Shown: positions 7,279 to 14,749 of the stretch, one piece after another
Layout of the letters: each line of letters opens with the position of its first letter
How positions within the stretch are numbered: the stretch's first letter is position 1
NCBI GenBank assembly: GCA_041687755.1
Contig: JBDNJM010000201.1
Location: forward strand, 1-27,423
Length of the DNA: 27,423 nt
Direction of reading: 5' to 3'
From: JBDNJM01 sp041687755
GTDB lineage: Bacteria > Planctomycetota > UBA1135 > GCA-002686595
Made by a program: the position numbers and the translations under genes
The notes under the pieces: generated by a model
Database searches by the model: none
Seen by the model: only the letters and a program-made list of their open reading frames with translations
What the model was told of the DNA's origin: nothing

Positions 7279-8343
7279 ATGATCACGATGGAAGACCTCA
7301 TTGCGCTGCTGGTGCGCAAGGGAGGGTCCGACCTGCACATTTCCCACTCGAGCCCGCCGCGGCTCCGGGTGGACGGGTTGCTGGTTCCTGTGGACGTGCC
7401 GGCGCTGACCCAGGACGACACCCGTCGGCTGGCGACGAGCGTGCTGACGTCGGAGCAAATCGCGCGCCTCGACCGCGACTTCGAGCTGGACTGCTCGTTC
7501 GAGCTGGCCGGCCAGGGGCGCTTCCGGGCGAACGTCTTCTACCAGCGCGGCGGCGTCGCCTGCGTGCTGCGTCTCGTCCCGCACGAGATCTCGAGCTTCC
7601 ATGACCTCGGCATGCCCGCTGAGGTGTGCGAGCGCCTGTGCTCGCTGCGTTCGGGTCTGGTGCTGGTTTGCGGGGCGACAGGCTCCGGCAAGTCGACATC
7701 GCTCGCATCGATGATCGATTTCATCAACAACAACCGCGAAGGCCACATCGTGACCATCGAGGACCCGGTCGAGTTCAGCCACCAGAGCAAGGGCTGCCTG
7801 GTGACTCAGCGGGAGATCGGCGGCGACAGCCATGAGTTCAAGAACGCGCTGCGCAGCGTGCTGCGTCAGGACCCGGACACCGTCCTGGTCGGCGAGCTTC
7901 GCGACCTCGAGACCATCGAGGCGGCGCTGACCCTGGCTGAGACCGGGCACCTGACCTTTGGCACCCTGCACACTGCGGATGCCGTGCAGACCATCAACCG
8001 CATCGTGGACGTGTTCCCGGCGCACCAGCAGCAGCAGGTTATGACCCAGCTGTCGTTCAGCCTGGAGGCCGTGTTCTGTCAGCAGCTGGTACCGCGCGCC
8101 GAGGGCCGCGGCCGGGCCTTGGCCTCGGAGATCATGACGGGCACGCCCGCCGTGCGCGCCCTGATCCGCGAGGGCAAGTCGCACCAGATGTACAGCCAGA
8201 TCCAAACGGGTACGCGCTACGGCATGAACACGATGGCGTCCTGCCTGGCCAAACTCGTGCGCAACGGCACGATCCGCCTCGCCGACGCCGAGCGCGGGCT
8301 GAGCGATCCCGGTGAACTCTTGAGCATGGTGCGCGCCGCGTAA
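7279..8343 (+). CDS. pilT: Type IV pilus retraction ATPase PilT
   Basis: PilT is the hexameric cytoplasmic ATPase that powers pilus disassembly and retraction. The 354-residue length is typical. The N-terminal domain begins 'LLVRKGGSDLHIS' and is followed by the RecA-like core. That core has Walker A GATGSGKST (132-140), the Asp box 'VTIEDPVEF', Walker B 'VLVGELRDLET' and the His box 'FGTLHTADA'. The C-terminal 'AVRALIREGK' is the AIRNLIRE-like motif that separates PilT from PilB. 'GELRDLET' in place of the common 'GEMRDLET' is a conservative change. A second ATG at 7288 is an alternative start. The stop codon overlaps the pilB start by one base (TAATG), so the two ATPases are probably translationally coupled. 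Confidence 0.96.
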   Translation: MITMEDLIALLVRKGGSDLHISHSSPPRLRVDGLLVPVDVPALTQDDTRRLATSVLTSEQIARLDRDFELDCSFELAGQGRFRANVFYQRGGVACVLRLVPHEISSFHDLGMPAEVCERLCSLRSGLVLVCGATGSGKSTSLASMIDFINNNREGHIVTIEDPVEFSHQSKGCLVTQREIGGDSHEFKNALRSVLRQDPDTVLVGELRDLETIEAALTLAETGHLTFGTLHTADAVQTINRIVDVFPAHQQQQVMTQLSFSLEAVFCQQLVPRAEGRGRALASEIMTGTPAVRALIREGKSHQMYSQIQTGTRYGMNTMASCLAKLVRNGTIRLADAERGLSDPGELLSMVRAA

Positions 8344-10049
8344 TGGTTCGCACTTCTGGCAAGATCCGCCGGCTGGTCCTGGAAGCAGGGCTGGTGACGG
8401 GCGACGAGTGGAACGACGCGGCGGCGAGCGGTCGACCTCCCGTGGAGGTGCTGCTCGAGCGTGAACTGCTCGTGGAGGCGGCGCTTTTCGAGGCGCTGAG
8501 CACCAAGGGTGGCGTCGCACCGGTCGATCTATCGCGGGTCAAGCCCGACCCCCAGGCCATCGAGGCCCTGCCGAAGGAGTCCTGCCTGGAGCACCTCGTG
8601 GTGCCGCTGGCGAAGAACGGGGACACGCTCACCGTGGCGGTTCAGGACCCGTTCGATGTCCTGCTGCTCGACGACCTCAACATCCTCTCCGGATGTCGCG
8701 TGCGTCCGATGCTCTCCCAGCCGATCGCCATCAAGACGGCGCTGGACGCGATGTTCGACGACGGGCGCAGCCAGGTCGAGGACCTGCTGAGCGAAGTCAA
8801 CGAGGACGAGATCGCGTTCCAGGACGGCAGCGGCGATGAGGAGAGCGGGCTGGACCTGTCCGGTCTCGGCGGCGAGGACGACGAGGTCCCCGCGGTCAAG
8901 CTGGTCAACCTGCTGCTGATTCGGGCGCTCAAGGAGAAGGCCAGCGACATCCACATCGAGCCGGGCGACAAGAACCTGCGCGTCCGGTTCCGCGTGGACG
9001 GGCGCATGCACGAGGTGATGACGCCGCCGAAGCAGATGCTGCCGGCGCTGACCTCGCGCCTAAAAATCATGGCTAGCCTGGACATCGCCGAGCGCATGGT
9101 GCCCCAGGACGGCAAGTTCCAGATTCGCTTCGAGGGCCGCAAGATCGACTTCCGGCTTTCGACGCTGCCCGTGGTGGGCGGCGAGAAGGCCGTCATGCGG
9201 ATCCTCGACTCCTCGGGGGTCGCCGCGAACATCGGCGCGCTGGGATACGAGGAGCAGACGCTCAACGACATCATGGCGGCTGTTGCCTCGCCCTACGGGA
9301 TGGTTCTAGTCACCGGCCCGACGGGTTCGGGCAAGTCGACGACCCTGTACGCCTGCGTCAAGCAAGTCGCCAGCCCCGAGATCAACGTCGTGACGGTCGA
9401 GGATCCGGTCGAGTACCGGATGGACGGTATCAACCAGGTGCCTGTCAATCCAAAGCGCGGGCTGACCTTCGCCGGTGCGCTGCGCTCGATCTTGCGTCAG
9501 GACCCTGACGTTGTGCTCGTCGGTGAAATTCGGGATACCGAGACGGCCGAGATCGCGGTCAAGGCCGCGCTTACGGGTCACCTGGTGCTCTCGACGCTGC
9601 ACACGAACGACGCGGCCAGCACGGTCACGCGACTTATGGACATGGGCATCGACCCGTTCATGGTCGCGAGTTCGCTGGTGTGCGTGTGTGCCCAGCGACT
9701 CGGGCGAGTGCTGTGCACGCACTGCCGTGTGGCCTCCGAGTACCCCCCGGAGCGTTTGATTGAAGTGGGCTTCAAAGAGGACGAGCTGGGCACCCTCCAG
9801 CTGTTCCAGGCCAGTCCCACGGGCTGCCCGCGATGCACAGGCGGCTACAAGGGCCGCTTCGCCCTGCTGGAGACCCTCTCGATGGACAACGACCTCAAGC
9901 GTCTGGTCATCGAGGGCAAGTCTGCTGCCGAAATCAAGTCCTGCGCGCTGGAGAAGGGGATGTTGACCCTTCGACGCGTCGGACTCCTGAACGCCATGCG
10001 TGGCAAGACTTCCGTCGAGGAAGTGCTGCGCGTGACGATGAGTGACTGA
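8343..10049 (+). CDS. pilB: Type IV pilus assembly ATPase PilB
   Basis: PilB is the extension motor that drives pilin polymerisation. The 568-residue protein has an N-terminal MshEN-type domain (about 1-150, starting 'KIRRLVLEAGLVT'), which in some relatives binds cyclic di-GMP. An acidic linker follows (about 150-185). The GspE/PilB core begins at 'VPAVKLVNLLLIRALKEKASDIHIEP'. It carries Walker A GPTGSGKST (325-333), 'VTVEDPVEY', Walker B 'VVLVGEIRDTETAEIA' and the His box 'LSTLHTNDA'. A zinc-binding tetracysteine element near the C-terminus ('CTHC' and 'CPRC') identifies the PilB/GspE branch and is absent from PilT. pilB sits between pilT (1-base overlap) and pilC (29-bp gap). The order pilT-pilB-pilC makes this the pilus extension ATPase rather than a type II secretion one. 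Confidence 0.95.
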   Translation: MVRTSGKIRRLVLEAGLVTGDEWNDAAASGRPPVEVLLERELLVEAALFEALSTKGGVAPVDLSRVKPDPQAIEALPKESCLEHLVVPLAKNGDTLTVAVQDPFDVLLLDDLNILSGCRVRPMLSQPIAIKTALDAMFDDGRSQVEDLLSEVNEDEIAFQDGSGDEESGLDLSGLGGEDDEVPAVKLVNLLLIRALKEKASDIHIEPGDKNLRVRFRVDGRMHEVMTPPKQMLPALTSRLKIMASLDIAERMVPQDGKFQIRFEGRKIDFRLSTLPVVGGEKAVMRILDSSGVAANIGALGYEEQTLNDIMAAVASPYGMVLVTGPTGSGKSTTLYACVKQVASPEINVVTVEDPVEYRMDGINQVPVNPKRGLTFAGALRSILRQDPDVVLVGEIRDTETAEIAVKAALTGHLVLSTLHTNDAASTVTRLMDMGIDPFMVASSLVCVCAQRLGRVLCTHCRVASEYPPERLIEVGFKEDELGTLQLFQASPTGCPRCTGGYKGRFALLETLSMDNDLKRLVIEGKSAAEIKSCALEKGMLTLRRVGLLNAMRGKTSVEEVLRVTMSD

Positions 10050-10078
10050 GACCCCTTCCGACATCGAGGCATAAGCAG

Positions 10079-11383
10079 TTGGGCAATTTCAAATACGCCG
10101 CCAAGGACGCAGCGGGCAAGACGATCGAGGGCCGGCTTGAAGCCAGCAGCAAGAGCGAAGCGCTCGCGCTGCTGCGTGGAAAGTCGCTGACCCCGATGCA
10201 GGTCGAGCCGGCCGGCGCGGGCAAGAAATCCAAAGGGCCAAAGAGCTCCGGCTCTAGCTCCAGCTCCGCGCCCTCCGGCAAGAAGTCGGGCGGGCTCAGC
10301 GCCCTCGCCAATCTTCGCATTGGCAAGGTTCAGGCCAAGACCGACCGTCAGGAGCTGGTGCTGTTCACGCGCCAGCTGTCGACGATGATCGGCGCGGGTC
10401 TGTCGCTGCTTGAGTCGCTCGAGGTGCTGCACGAACAGGCCGAGACGCCGGGCCTCAAGGAGACCTGCCGGCGGGTCATCGAAGAGCTCCGCGGCGGTAC
10501 CGACCTATCCACGGCCATGTCGACCTGCCCGAAGGCCTTCACCCCCCTGTACATCTCCATGGTGCGCGCGGGTGAGGCCTCCGGCCAGATGGACATCATC
10601 CTCGAGCGCCTCGCCGAGTACACCGAGGCCGCCGACGAGCTGCGGCGCGAGGTCAAGTCGGCCATGACCTACCCGGTAATCAGCCTCGTGCTGGTGCTGG
10701 GCATCACGGCCTTTTTGATGCTCGCCGTCGTGCCCACGTTCCGTCAGGTGTTCGAGTCCCTCGGGACCGAGCTGCCCGCGCTGACGACCGCCGTGCTCGG
10801 TGTCTCCGACTGGCTCTCCAGCAACTGGAGCAAGGCCCTGGGAGGTGTCATGGTGATCATGGCGAGCTTCTGGATGTTCGTGCGCACCGAAGCCGGCGCC
10901 CTGGCGCTCGACCGGGTGAAGCTGCGCCTGCCGGTGTTCGGCGAGCTCGGCCGCAAGATCGCCCTGGCGCGCTTCAGTCGCACGTTCTCGACCCTGCTGC
11001 AATCCGGTGTACCGATCATGGGCACGCTCGACATCGTCGCGGACACGGCCGGCAACCGGGTTGTCTCGAATGCGGTGCGCCACTCAATGGAATCCGTGCG
11101 CAACGGAAACATGCTGTCCGAGCCGCTGTCGGAGGCCTCCGTGTTCCCGCCTATGGTCACCCGCATGATCGCGATCGGTGAGCGCTCCGGTGCCCTCGAA
11201 GTGCTGCTGGAGAAGATCGCCGAGTTCTACGACTCCCAGGTCAAGGCGATGATCAAGTCGCTGACCAGCCTGATCGAGCCGCTGCTGATCAGCTTCATGG
11301 GCGGCATCGTCGGCCTCGTCGTGCTCTCGGTGTTTCTGCCGATCCTCGACATCGTCGGCCAGCTCGGCAACAACAGCGGCTGA
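10079..11383 (+). CDS. pilC: Type IV pilus inner-membrane platform protein PilC
   Basis: PilC is the polytopic platform protein on which PilB and PilT act. I chose the TTG start at 10079 because it gives the family-typical N-terminus 'GNFKYAAKDAAGKTIEGRLEA' and has GAGG at 10066-10069, 9 bases upstream. A low-complexity Gly/Lys/Ser linker covers about residues 43-70. Two GspF/T2SSF domains follow (about 90-215 and 290-415), each beginning with the 'FTRQLSTMIGAGLSLLESLEVL' or 'FSRTFSTLLQSGVPIMGTLDIV' repeat. Three membrane segments are visible: about 200-222, about 250-268 and about 398-422. Length (434) is close to the family norm. The gene ends the pilT-pilB-pilC operon and is followed by a strong terminator at 11448-11489. 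Confidence 0.95.
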   Translation: MGNFKYAAKDAAGKTIEGRLEASSKSEALALLRGKSLTPMQVEPAGAGKKSKGPKSSGSSSSSAPSGKKSGGLSALANLRIGKVQAKTDRQELVLFTRQLSTMIGAGLSLLESLEVLHEQAETPGLKETCRRVIEELRGGTDLSTAMSTCPKAFTPLYISMVRAGEASGQMDIILERLAEYTEAADELRREVKSAMTYPVISLVLVLGITAFLMLAVVPTFRQVFESLGTELPALTTAVLGVSDWLSSNWSKALGGVMVIMASFWMFVRTEAGALALDRVKLRLPVFGELGRKIALARFSRTFSTLLQSGVPIMGTLDIVADTAGNRVVSNAVRHSMESVRNGNMLSEPLSEASVFPPMVTRMIAIGERSGALEVLLEKIAEFYDSQVKAMIKSLTSLIEPLLISFMGGIVGLVVLSVFLPILDIVGQLGNNSG

Positions 11384-11447
11384 CGCTCGCCCGACGCCAG
11401 GCCCAGGGGTTCTGCCGCGATGCGGCTGAGGACCGCCACGATTTCTG

Positions 11448-11489
11448 AGACGCCCCTTGTGCGAACTTCGGTTCGCGCAGGGGGCGTCT
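11448..11489 (+). terminator. Strong hairpin terminator with UUCG loop after pilC
   Basis: A 19-bp stem (11448-11466 with 11471-11489) with two G-U pairs is closed by the very stable C(UUCG)G tetraloop at 11467-11470. Only a short TCTTCG follows, so the T-tract is poor, but the stem is exceptional. Its position separates the pilus motor operon from the pilin gene, so the pilin probably has its own promoter between 11490 and 11894. Confidence 0.75.
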
Positions 11490-11894
11490 TCGCTAGCGCG
11501 ACGTCAGGCGCCCTGGCAAGCGGACCGGGAACAACTTTCCGGGCCCTCAGCAGGGAGAACACCAAATCCAAAAACGTTCAAGGCGGGTGCGTGAGGGGGT
11601 CGATTCATCCTTGTCCAGGAAGGCTTCCACCGAGCCGACACCTGCGCCGAACGGTGCAGGGCGGTCTCAACGGAAGGCTTCGGAAGACACAGCTTCGGGC
11701 TACGGCGTCGTTGATCGCCGTCCGGTCGCGGTCTCCGGTTAGGTGGTTCATTCACCCGGCCGCGAGCGGGCGACGGGCGACAACGCTCTGCTTCTGAAGG
11801 TTCTCCGCGAGGGGGCCTTTCGGGAGTGAGCTGCGGTGCCACTCGGAGTTATTCACTGCAGAAACTAGGCAAACCCAAGAAGGCAACTCCAACC
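11490..11894. other. Upstream region of the pilin gene
   Basis: These 405 bases hold no supported gene. The 10-mer GGAAGGCTTC occurs at 11618-11627 and again at 11672-11681, 54 bp apart. An A-rich patch (CCAAATCCAAAAACG) lies near 11563-11577. I found no TGGCAC-N5-TTGC sigma-54 site, although sigma-54 promoters are common before pilin genes. AAGAAGG at 11877-11883 may serve as the pilin ribosome binding site, 11 bases before the GTG. The region just before the pilin is less GC-rich than its surroundings. Confidence 0.5.
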
Positions 11895-12620
11895 GTGAAA
11901 TTGCAACAGCGCAAAACCGCAGGCTTCACCCTGATCGAGCTCATGATCGTGGTCGCGATCATCGCGATCATCGCATCAGTGGCCATTCCGAAACTCCTCT
12001 CCGCCCGTCTCAGCGCCAATGAGTCGGCAGCAATCTCGACCCTCCGCTCGATTTCGAGTGCGCAGGCTCAGATGCAGTCCTCGGCGTCGATCGACACCGA
12101 CAGCGACGGCAGCGGCGAATACGGCTACTTCGGCGAACTCGCCGGCGTGTCGTTCCTCCGTGAAGACGGCGGCGCCGGTCTTCCGGCCATCGGCCCCGAC
12201 CGCCTAGTCCCCGCCATGCTGAGCGCCGCGCTCGGCAACGTGGACGTGAACGGCCTCGTTCAGCGTTCGGGCTACAACTTCGGGATGTACCTTCCGAACG
12301 CTGCGTACCTGGGCGAAATCGAAGCCGGTGGCGGTGGCATGGCCAACGCCACTGATCCCAACCATGCCGAGATCTACTGGTGCACCTACGCCTGGCCGAT
12401 CGACGCGGGTGGAACCGGCAACCGCTGCTTCTTTATCAACCAGGACGGCGACATGCTGCAGTTCAACAACCGCAACGCCGGCGCCTTCGTGTACGACGGC
12501 ATCGCGCTGCCCCCGCTTCCTGGTGCGGTCTACTCGGGCGCCGACATGTCGACCCCGACGGCGAACGCCGGCGCCGGCATCGTGGCGACCGACGGCAACA
12601 CCTGGACCGTGGTCCAGTAA
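11895..12620 (+). CDS. pilA: Type IV major pilin-like protein (prepilin)
   Basis: The gene encodes a prepilin with the class III signal 'KTAG/FTLIELMIVVAIIAIIASVAIP', including the invariant Glu5 of the mature chain. I prefer the GTG at 11895 because it gives an 11-residue leader. A GTG at 11826 would give a 34-residue leader, unusual for this class. Counting from GTG 11895, residues 67-75 (DTDSDGSGE) match the D-x-D-x-D-G calcium-loop consensus and directly follow the N-terminal helix. Two cysteines in 'YWCTYAW' and 'GNRCFF' may form a disulfide loop. At 241 residues it is longer than classic PilA (about 150). Its place after pilTBC suggests the main pilin, but a minor pilin or a T2SS pseudopilin cannot be excluded. 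The strong terminator upstream and the one at 12671-12708 suggest a monocistronic transcript. Confidence 0.9.
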   Translation: MKLQQRKTAGFTLIELMIVVAIIAIIASVAIPKLLSARLSANESAAISTLRSISSAQAQMQSSASIDTDSDGSGEYGYFGELAGVSFLREDGGAGLPAIGPDRLVPAMLSAALGNVDVNGLVQRSGYNFGMYLPNAAYLGEIEAGGGGMANATDPNHAEIYWCTYAWPIDAGGTGNRCFFINQDGDMLQFNNRNAGAFVYDGIALPPLPGAVYSGADMSTPTANAGAGIVATDGNTWTVVQ

Positions 12621-12670
12621 GCCTCAGGGAAGCCGGGCGGCCCGAGGCCGCCTGAGCGACCCGCTATGCT

Positions 12671-12708
12671 CGAGGGGCGTCGCACCGGCAAGGGTGCGAC
12701 GCCCCTCG
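12671..12708. terminator. Hairpin terminator between convergent pilin and tatD genes
   Basis: A perfect 16-bp stem (12671-12686 with 12693-12708, CGAGGGGCGTCGCACC) has a 6-base loop and is followed by GTCGTTTCC on the + strand. It lies 50 bp after the pilin stop and 75 bp beyond the end of the minus-strand tatD gene. The stem is symmetric, so it may work in both directions, with better T content on the + side. Confidence 0.8.
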
Positions 12709-12783
12709 GTCGTTTCCTGCGCCGGGGTCCGGCGTCCGGCGCAACGGGCTTGGCGCAAGGGGCCCGGCGCAAGGGACCAGGGA

Positions 12784-13545
12784 TTAGGAGAGGCCGAAGA
12801 GGGCCGTGGCGTTCGCGGTCGTCCGTGCGGCGAGCTCGGCGGTTGCGAGGCCCCGTGCATCCGCAACGCACTCAAGGATACGGGCGACGTTGGCGGGCTC
12901 GTTGCGCTGGCCGCGCAGGCCTTGGGGGCTCAGGAACGGGCTGTCGGTCTCGACCAACAGGCGCTCCTCCGGAACCCGGCGGGCGGCCTCCCGGTTGGCC
13001 TCATTCTTCGGATAGGTGACGACGCCCGAGAACGAAATGTGCAGGCCCGCTGCGAGGTAGGGCTCGAGCTCTTGCGGGCCCATCGTGTAGCAGTGCATCA
13101 CGCCGCGCAGCCCGCTGCACTCGGAGACCAGCGCCGCCGTGTCCTCGTGCGCGTCGCGGCAGTGAATCACGATCGGCTTGTCGAGCCGGCAGGCGAGGTC
13201 CAGGTGCCAGCGAAAGTTGTCGAGTTGGGCGTCGCGGGTCTCGGAACCGCGGAAGTAGTCCAGGCCGGTCTCCCCGACGCCGACGCACTCCGGTTTGGCG
13301 CAGAGCCGTTCGATCTCCGCACGCACCTCGGGGCCTGAAGTCGTGGCGTCGCTCGGGTGGATGCCGGCGGTCGGGAACAGGTTGGGCCGATCGGCGCACA
13401 GCTCGAAGGCCTGGTGCGAGGATGCGACGTCCGTGCCGACCACGACCATGCGCCCGACATCGGCTGCGGCTGCGCGCTCGAGGCAGCCCTCGAGGTCGTC
13501 GACGAGCCGGTCGTCGTAGAGGTGGCAGTGGGTGTCGGTGATCAC
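12784..13545 (-). CDS. tatD: TatD-family metal-dependent hydrolase (DNase-like)
   Basis: The 253-residue protein is a TIM-barrel metallohydrolase of the TatD family, whose members have 3'-5' deoxyribonuclease activity and also remove D-amino acids from tRNA in some lineages. The metal ligands are visible: 'DTHCHLY' at the N-terminus, 'GIHPSD', 'VGETGLDYFR' (Glu bridge), 'IHCRDA', 'HCYTMG' and the late 'VETDSPFLSP' Asp. The 'GQRNEPANV' segment after it is also typical. Length matches the family. The start is GTG at 13545 and gives the usual N-terminus (MITDTHCH). A GC-rich 10-bp tandem repeat and repeat copy B lie between it and the lipoprotein gene upstream on the same strand. The chemistry is well supported; the physiological substrate is not. 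Confidence 0.94.
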   Translation of the reverse strand: MITDTHCHLYDDRLVDDLEGCLERAAAADVGRMVVVGTDVASSHQAFELCADRPNLFPTAGIHPSDATTSGPEVRAEIERLCAKPECVGVGETGLDYFRGSETRDAQLDNFRWHLDLACRLDKPIVIHCRDAHEDTAALVSECSGLRGVMHCYTMGPQELEPYLAAGLHISFSGVVTYPKNEANREAARRVPEERLLVETDSPFLSPQGLRGQRNEPANVARILECVADARGLATAELAARTTANATALFGLS

Positions 13546-13560
13546 GTTGGAGGCCCGGAG

Positions 13561-13610
13561 GGGAAGGGGCCGGGAGGGGCCGGGAGGGGCCGGGAGGGGC
13601 CGGGGAGGTG
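13561..13610. repeat. Tandem repeat of about five 10-bp G-rich units
   Basis: Three perfect units of CGGGAGGGGC occupy 13571-13600, flanked by one degenerate unit on each side. The + strand has at least four GGG/GGGG runs spaced by 1-3 bases and could form a G-quadruplex. The array starts 15 bp upstream of the minus-strand tatD start, so the transcript would carry the C-rich complement. Confidence 0.85.
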
Positions 13611-13657
13611 CCGAGAGGGATGGCCCGGGGAAGAGCCCCGGACATGCCCGGCCCGAG

Positions 13658-13790
13658 CTCAGAGAGTGTGAATCATTGCGCCTGGCGCAATCCGTGAGCG
13701 CTCTCGCGCTTCAGCGCCTGTAGGCGATGGGCCCAAAGGCACCTGAGAGGCATATCGGTTGGGTAGCGCCATTTTTCCACAGCTTCTTAG
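13658..13790 (-). repeat. Stop-codon-overlapping structured 3' element, copy B
   Basis: This minus-strand copy starts at the TAA of the lipoprotein gene at 13787. P1 pairs CTAAGAAGC (13790-13782) with GCCTCTCAG (13751-13743) at 7 of 9 positions, with two A-C mismatches. The 30-base loop and 16-base linker ending in GGCCCAT have the same lengths as in the other copies. P2 is CGCC/GGCG (13726-13723 with 13718-13715). Outer P3 is GAGAG/CTCTC (13705-13701 with 13666-13662), and inner P3 is ATTGCGC/GCGCAAT (13691-13685 with 13681-13675), the same stem as copy A with a different loop (CAG instead of TCG). CTGAG closes the element at 13662-13658. Confidence 0.8.
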
Positions 13791-14749
13791 GGCTCGAGCG
13801 TGCGCAGCAGGTCGAGCAGGATGTTTTGCATGCGGGTGTCGGCCTCGACCTCAAGGACGTTCTCGAGGAGCTCGATCGCCTCCGCCTTTTCGAAGGCGGC
13901 GGCGACGGCCTGGCCGGCCTTGATGCGCATGTAGGTGTTGCCGGTGGACTCGGTCAGGACCTGGGTCAGGGCGCCCTTGACCAGCGGCCCGTCGTAGTTG
14001 CCGAGGGCCTCGATCGAGCGGTGGCGGACGGCTTGTTCCATGCGCAGGGCCGTCGCCAGCTGCGCCAGGATCGAGACCGGGTCGTTGTCGGTGCGCTCCA
14101 CGGCTTCCATGAAGCCCTCGAACAGGCGCTCCATGGGGGGCAGGGTCACGCCCTGGGCGTCGATGGTCATCAAGCGGCCCAGGGTCTCGAACGCGAACTG
14201 CGGGTCGGACTTGCCGAGGACGATGGCGGCACGGCCGCGCAGGGCGAGGTCCTTACCGAGGCGGTTGCCGGCGTAGGTCTCGATCAGTTCGAGCAGCTCG
14301 GCCGAGGCGGCGGGTCCTGCGGCTATGGCGCCGGCCTCGAGCAGGTCGCGGCGCAACTGCTCGTTGTAGTTCGGGTGTTCGGCCAGGTGATCAAGGAGCG
14401 CGAGACCCAGTTCCTCGTTCGCGGCGGCCATGTCCTCGAGCGTTGCGGTGCGCCGGATGAGCCACTGGTCGCGGACGTCCGAGGTGGCTTCGAGGACGAC
14501 CGGACGCAGGCGAGCGACGGTGTCGAGGACCTGTACGTCGAGCGGGCTGTTGCCTGTCGAGCCGGAGTCGCCGGATTCATCGGCGGGGGTCCCGCGTCCG
14601 TCTGCGGTGGTCACCGGCGCGGTCGATCCGCCGTTGGAGGAGGCGTCACGATCCGACACGCTCGCGGGCCGTTCGGAGTCGTCGCAGGCCCCGAGGCCGA
14701 GGGCTAGGGCGGCGAGCGGCGCCAAGATCAGAGCGGAGGAGGCTTGCAT
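13787..14749 (-). CDS. Predicted lipoprotein with HEAT-like alpha-helical repeats
   Basis: I chose the ATG at 14749 because it opens a clear lipoprotein signal: 'MQASSALILAPLAALALGLGAC' with lipidated Cys22. A start at 14905 would prepend 52 Arg/Pro-rich residues. After the signal comes a Ser/Gly/Thr-rich spacer (about 24-65) typical of an exposed tether. The remainder is almost entirely alpha-helical with repeated pairs of helices such as 'RDQWLIRRTATLEDMA', 'AVRHRSIEALGNYDGPLVKGALTQVL' and 'RIKAGQAVAAAFEKAEAIELLENVLE'. This resembles HEAT or PBS-lyase-type repeats, which are protein-binding scaffolds. No enzymatic motif was seen. The gene is followed on its own strand by repeat copy B, which overlaps the stop codon, and then by tatD about 240 bp on. 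A partner cannot be named. Confidence 0.78.
   Translation of the reverse strand: MQASSALILAPLAALALGLGACDDSERPASVSDRDASSNGGSTAPVTTADGRGTPADESGDSGSTGNSPLDVQVLDTVARLRPVVLEATSDVRDQWLIRRTATLEDMAAANEELGLALLDHLAEHPNYNEQLRRDLLEAGAIAAGPAASAELLELIETYAGNRLGKDLALRGRAAIVLGKSDPQFAFETLGRLMTIDAQGVTLPPMERLFEGFMEAVERTDNDPVSILAQLATALRMEQAVRHRSIEALGNYDGPLVKGALTQVLTESTGNTYMRIKAGQAVAAAFEKAEAIELLENVLEVEADTRMQNILLDLLRTLEP

Noticed and set aside
6790..8520. Minus-strand open frame of 576 codons opposite pilT
   Set aside because: It lies antisense to pilT, whose motifs are unmistakable. The translation is Arg/His/Ala-rich with no domain, as expected for a shadow in high-GC DNA.
11400..11895. A sigma-54 promoter for the pilin gene
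   Set aside because: I looked for TGGCAC-N5-TTGC and found only partial matches such as TGGCAAG near 11515, without the -12 half.
13727..14707. Plus-strand frame of 326 codons over the HEAT-like lipoprotein
   Set aside because: It starts inside repeat copy B and is antisense to a gene with a clear lipoprotein signal and helical repeats.
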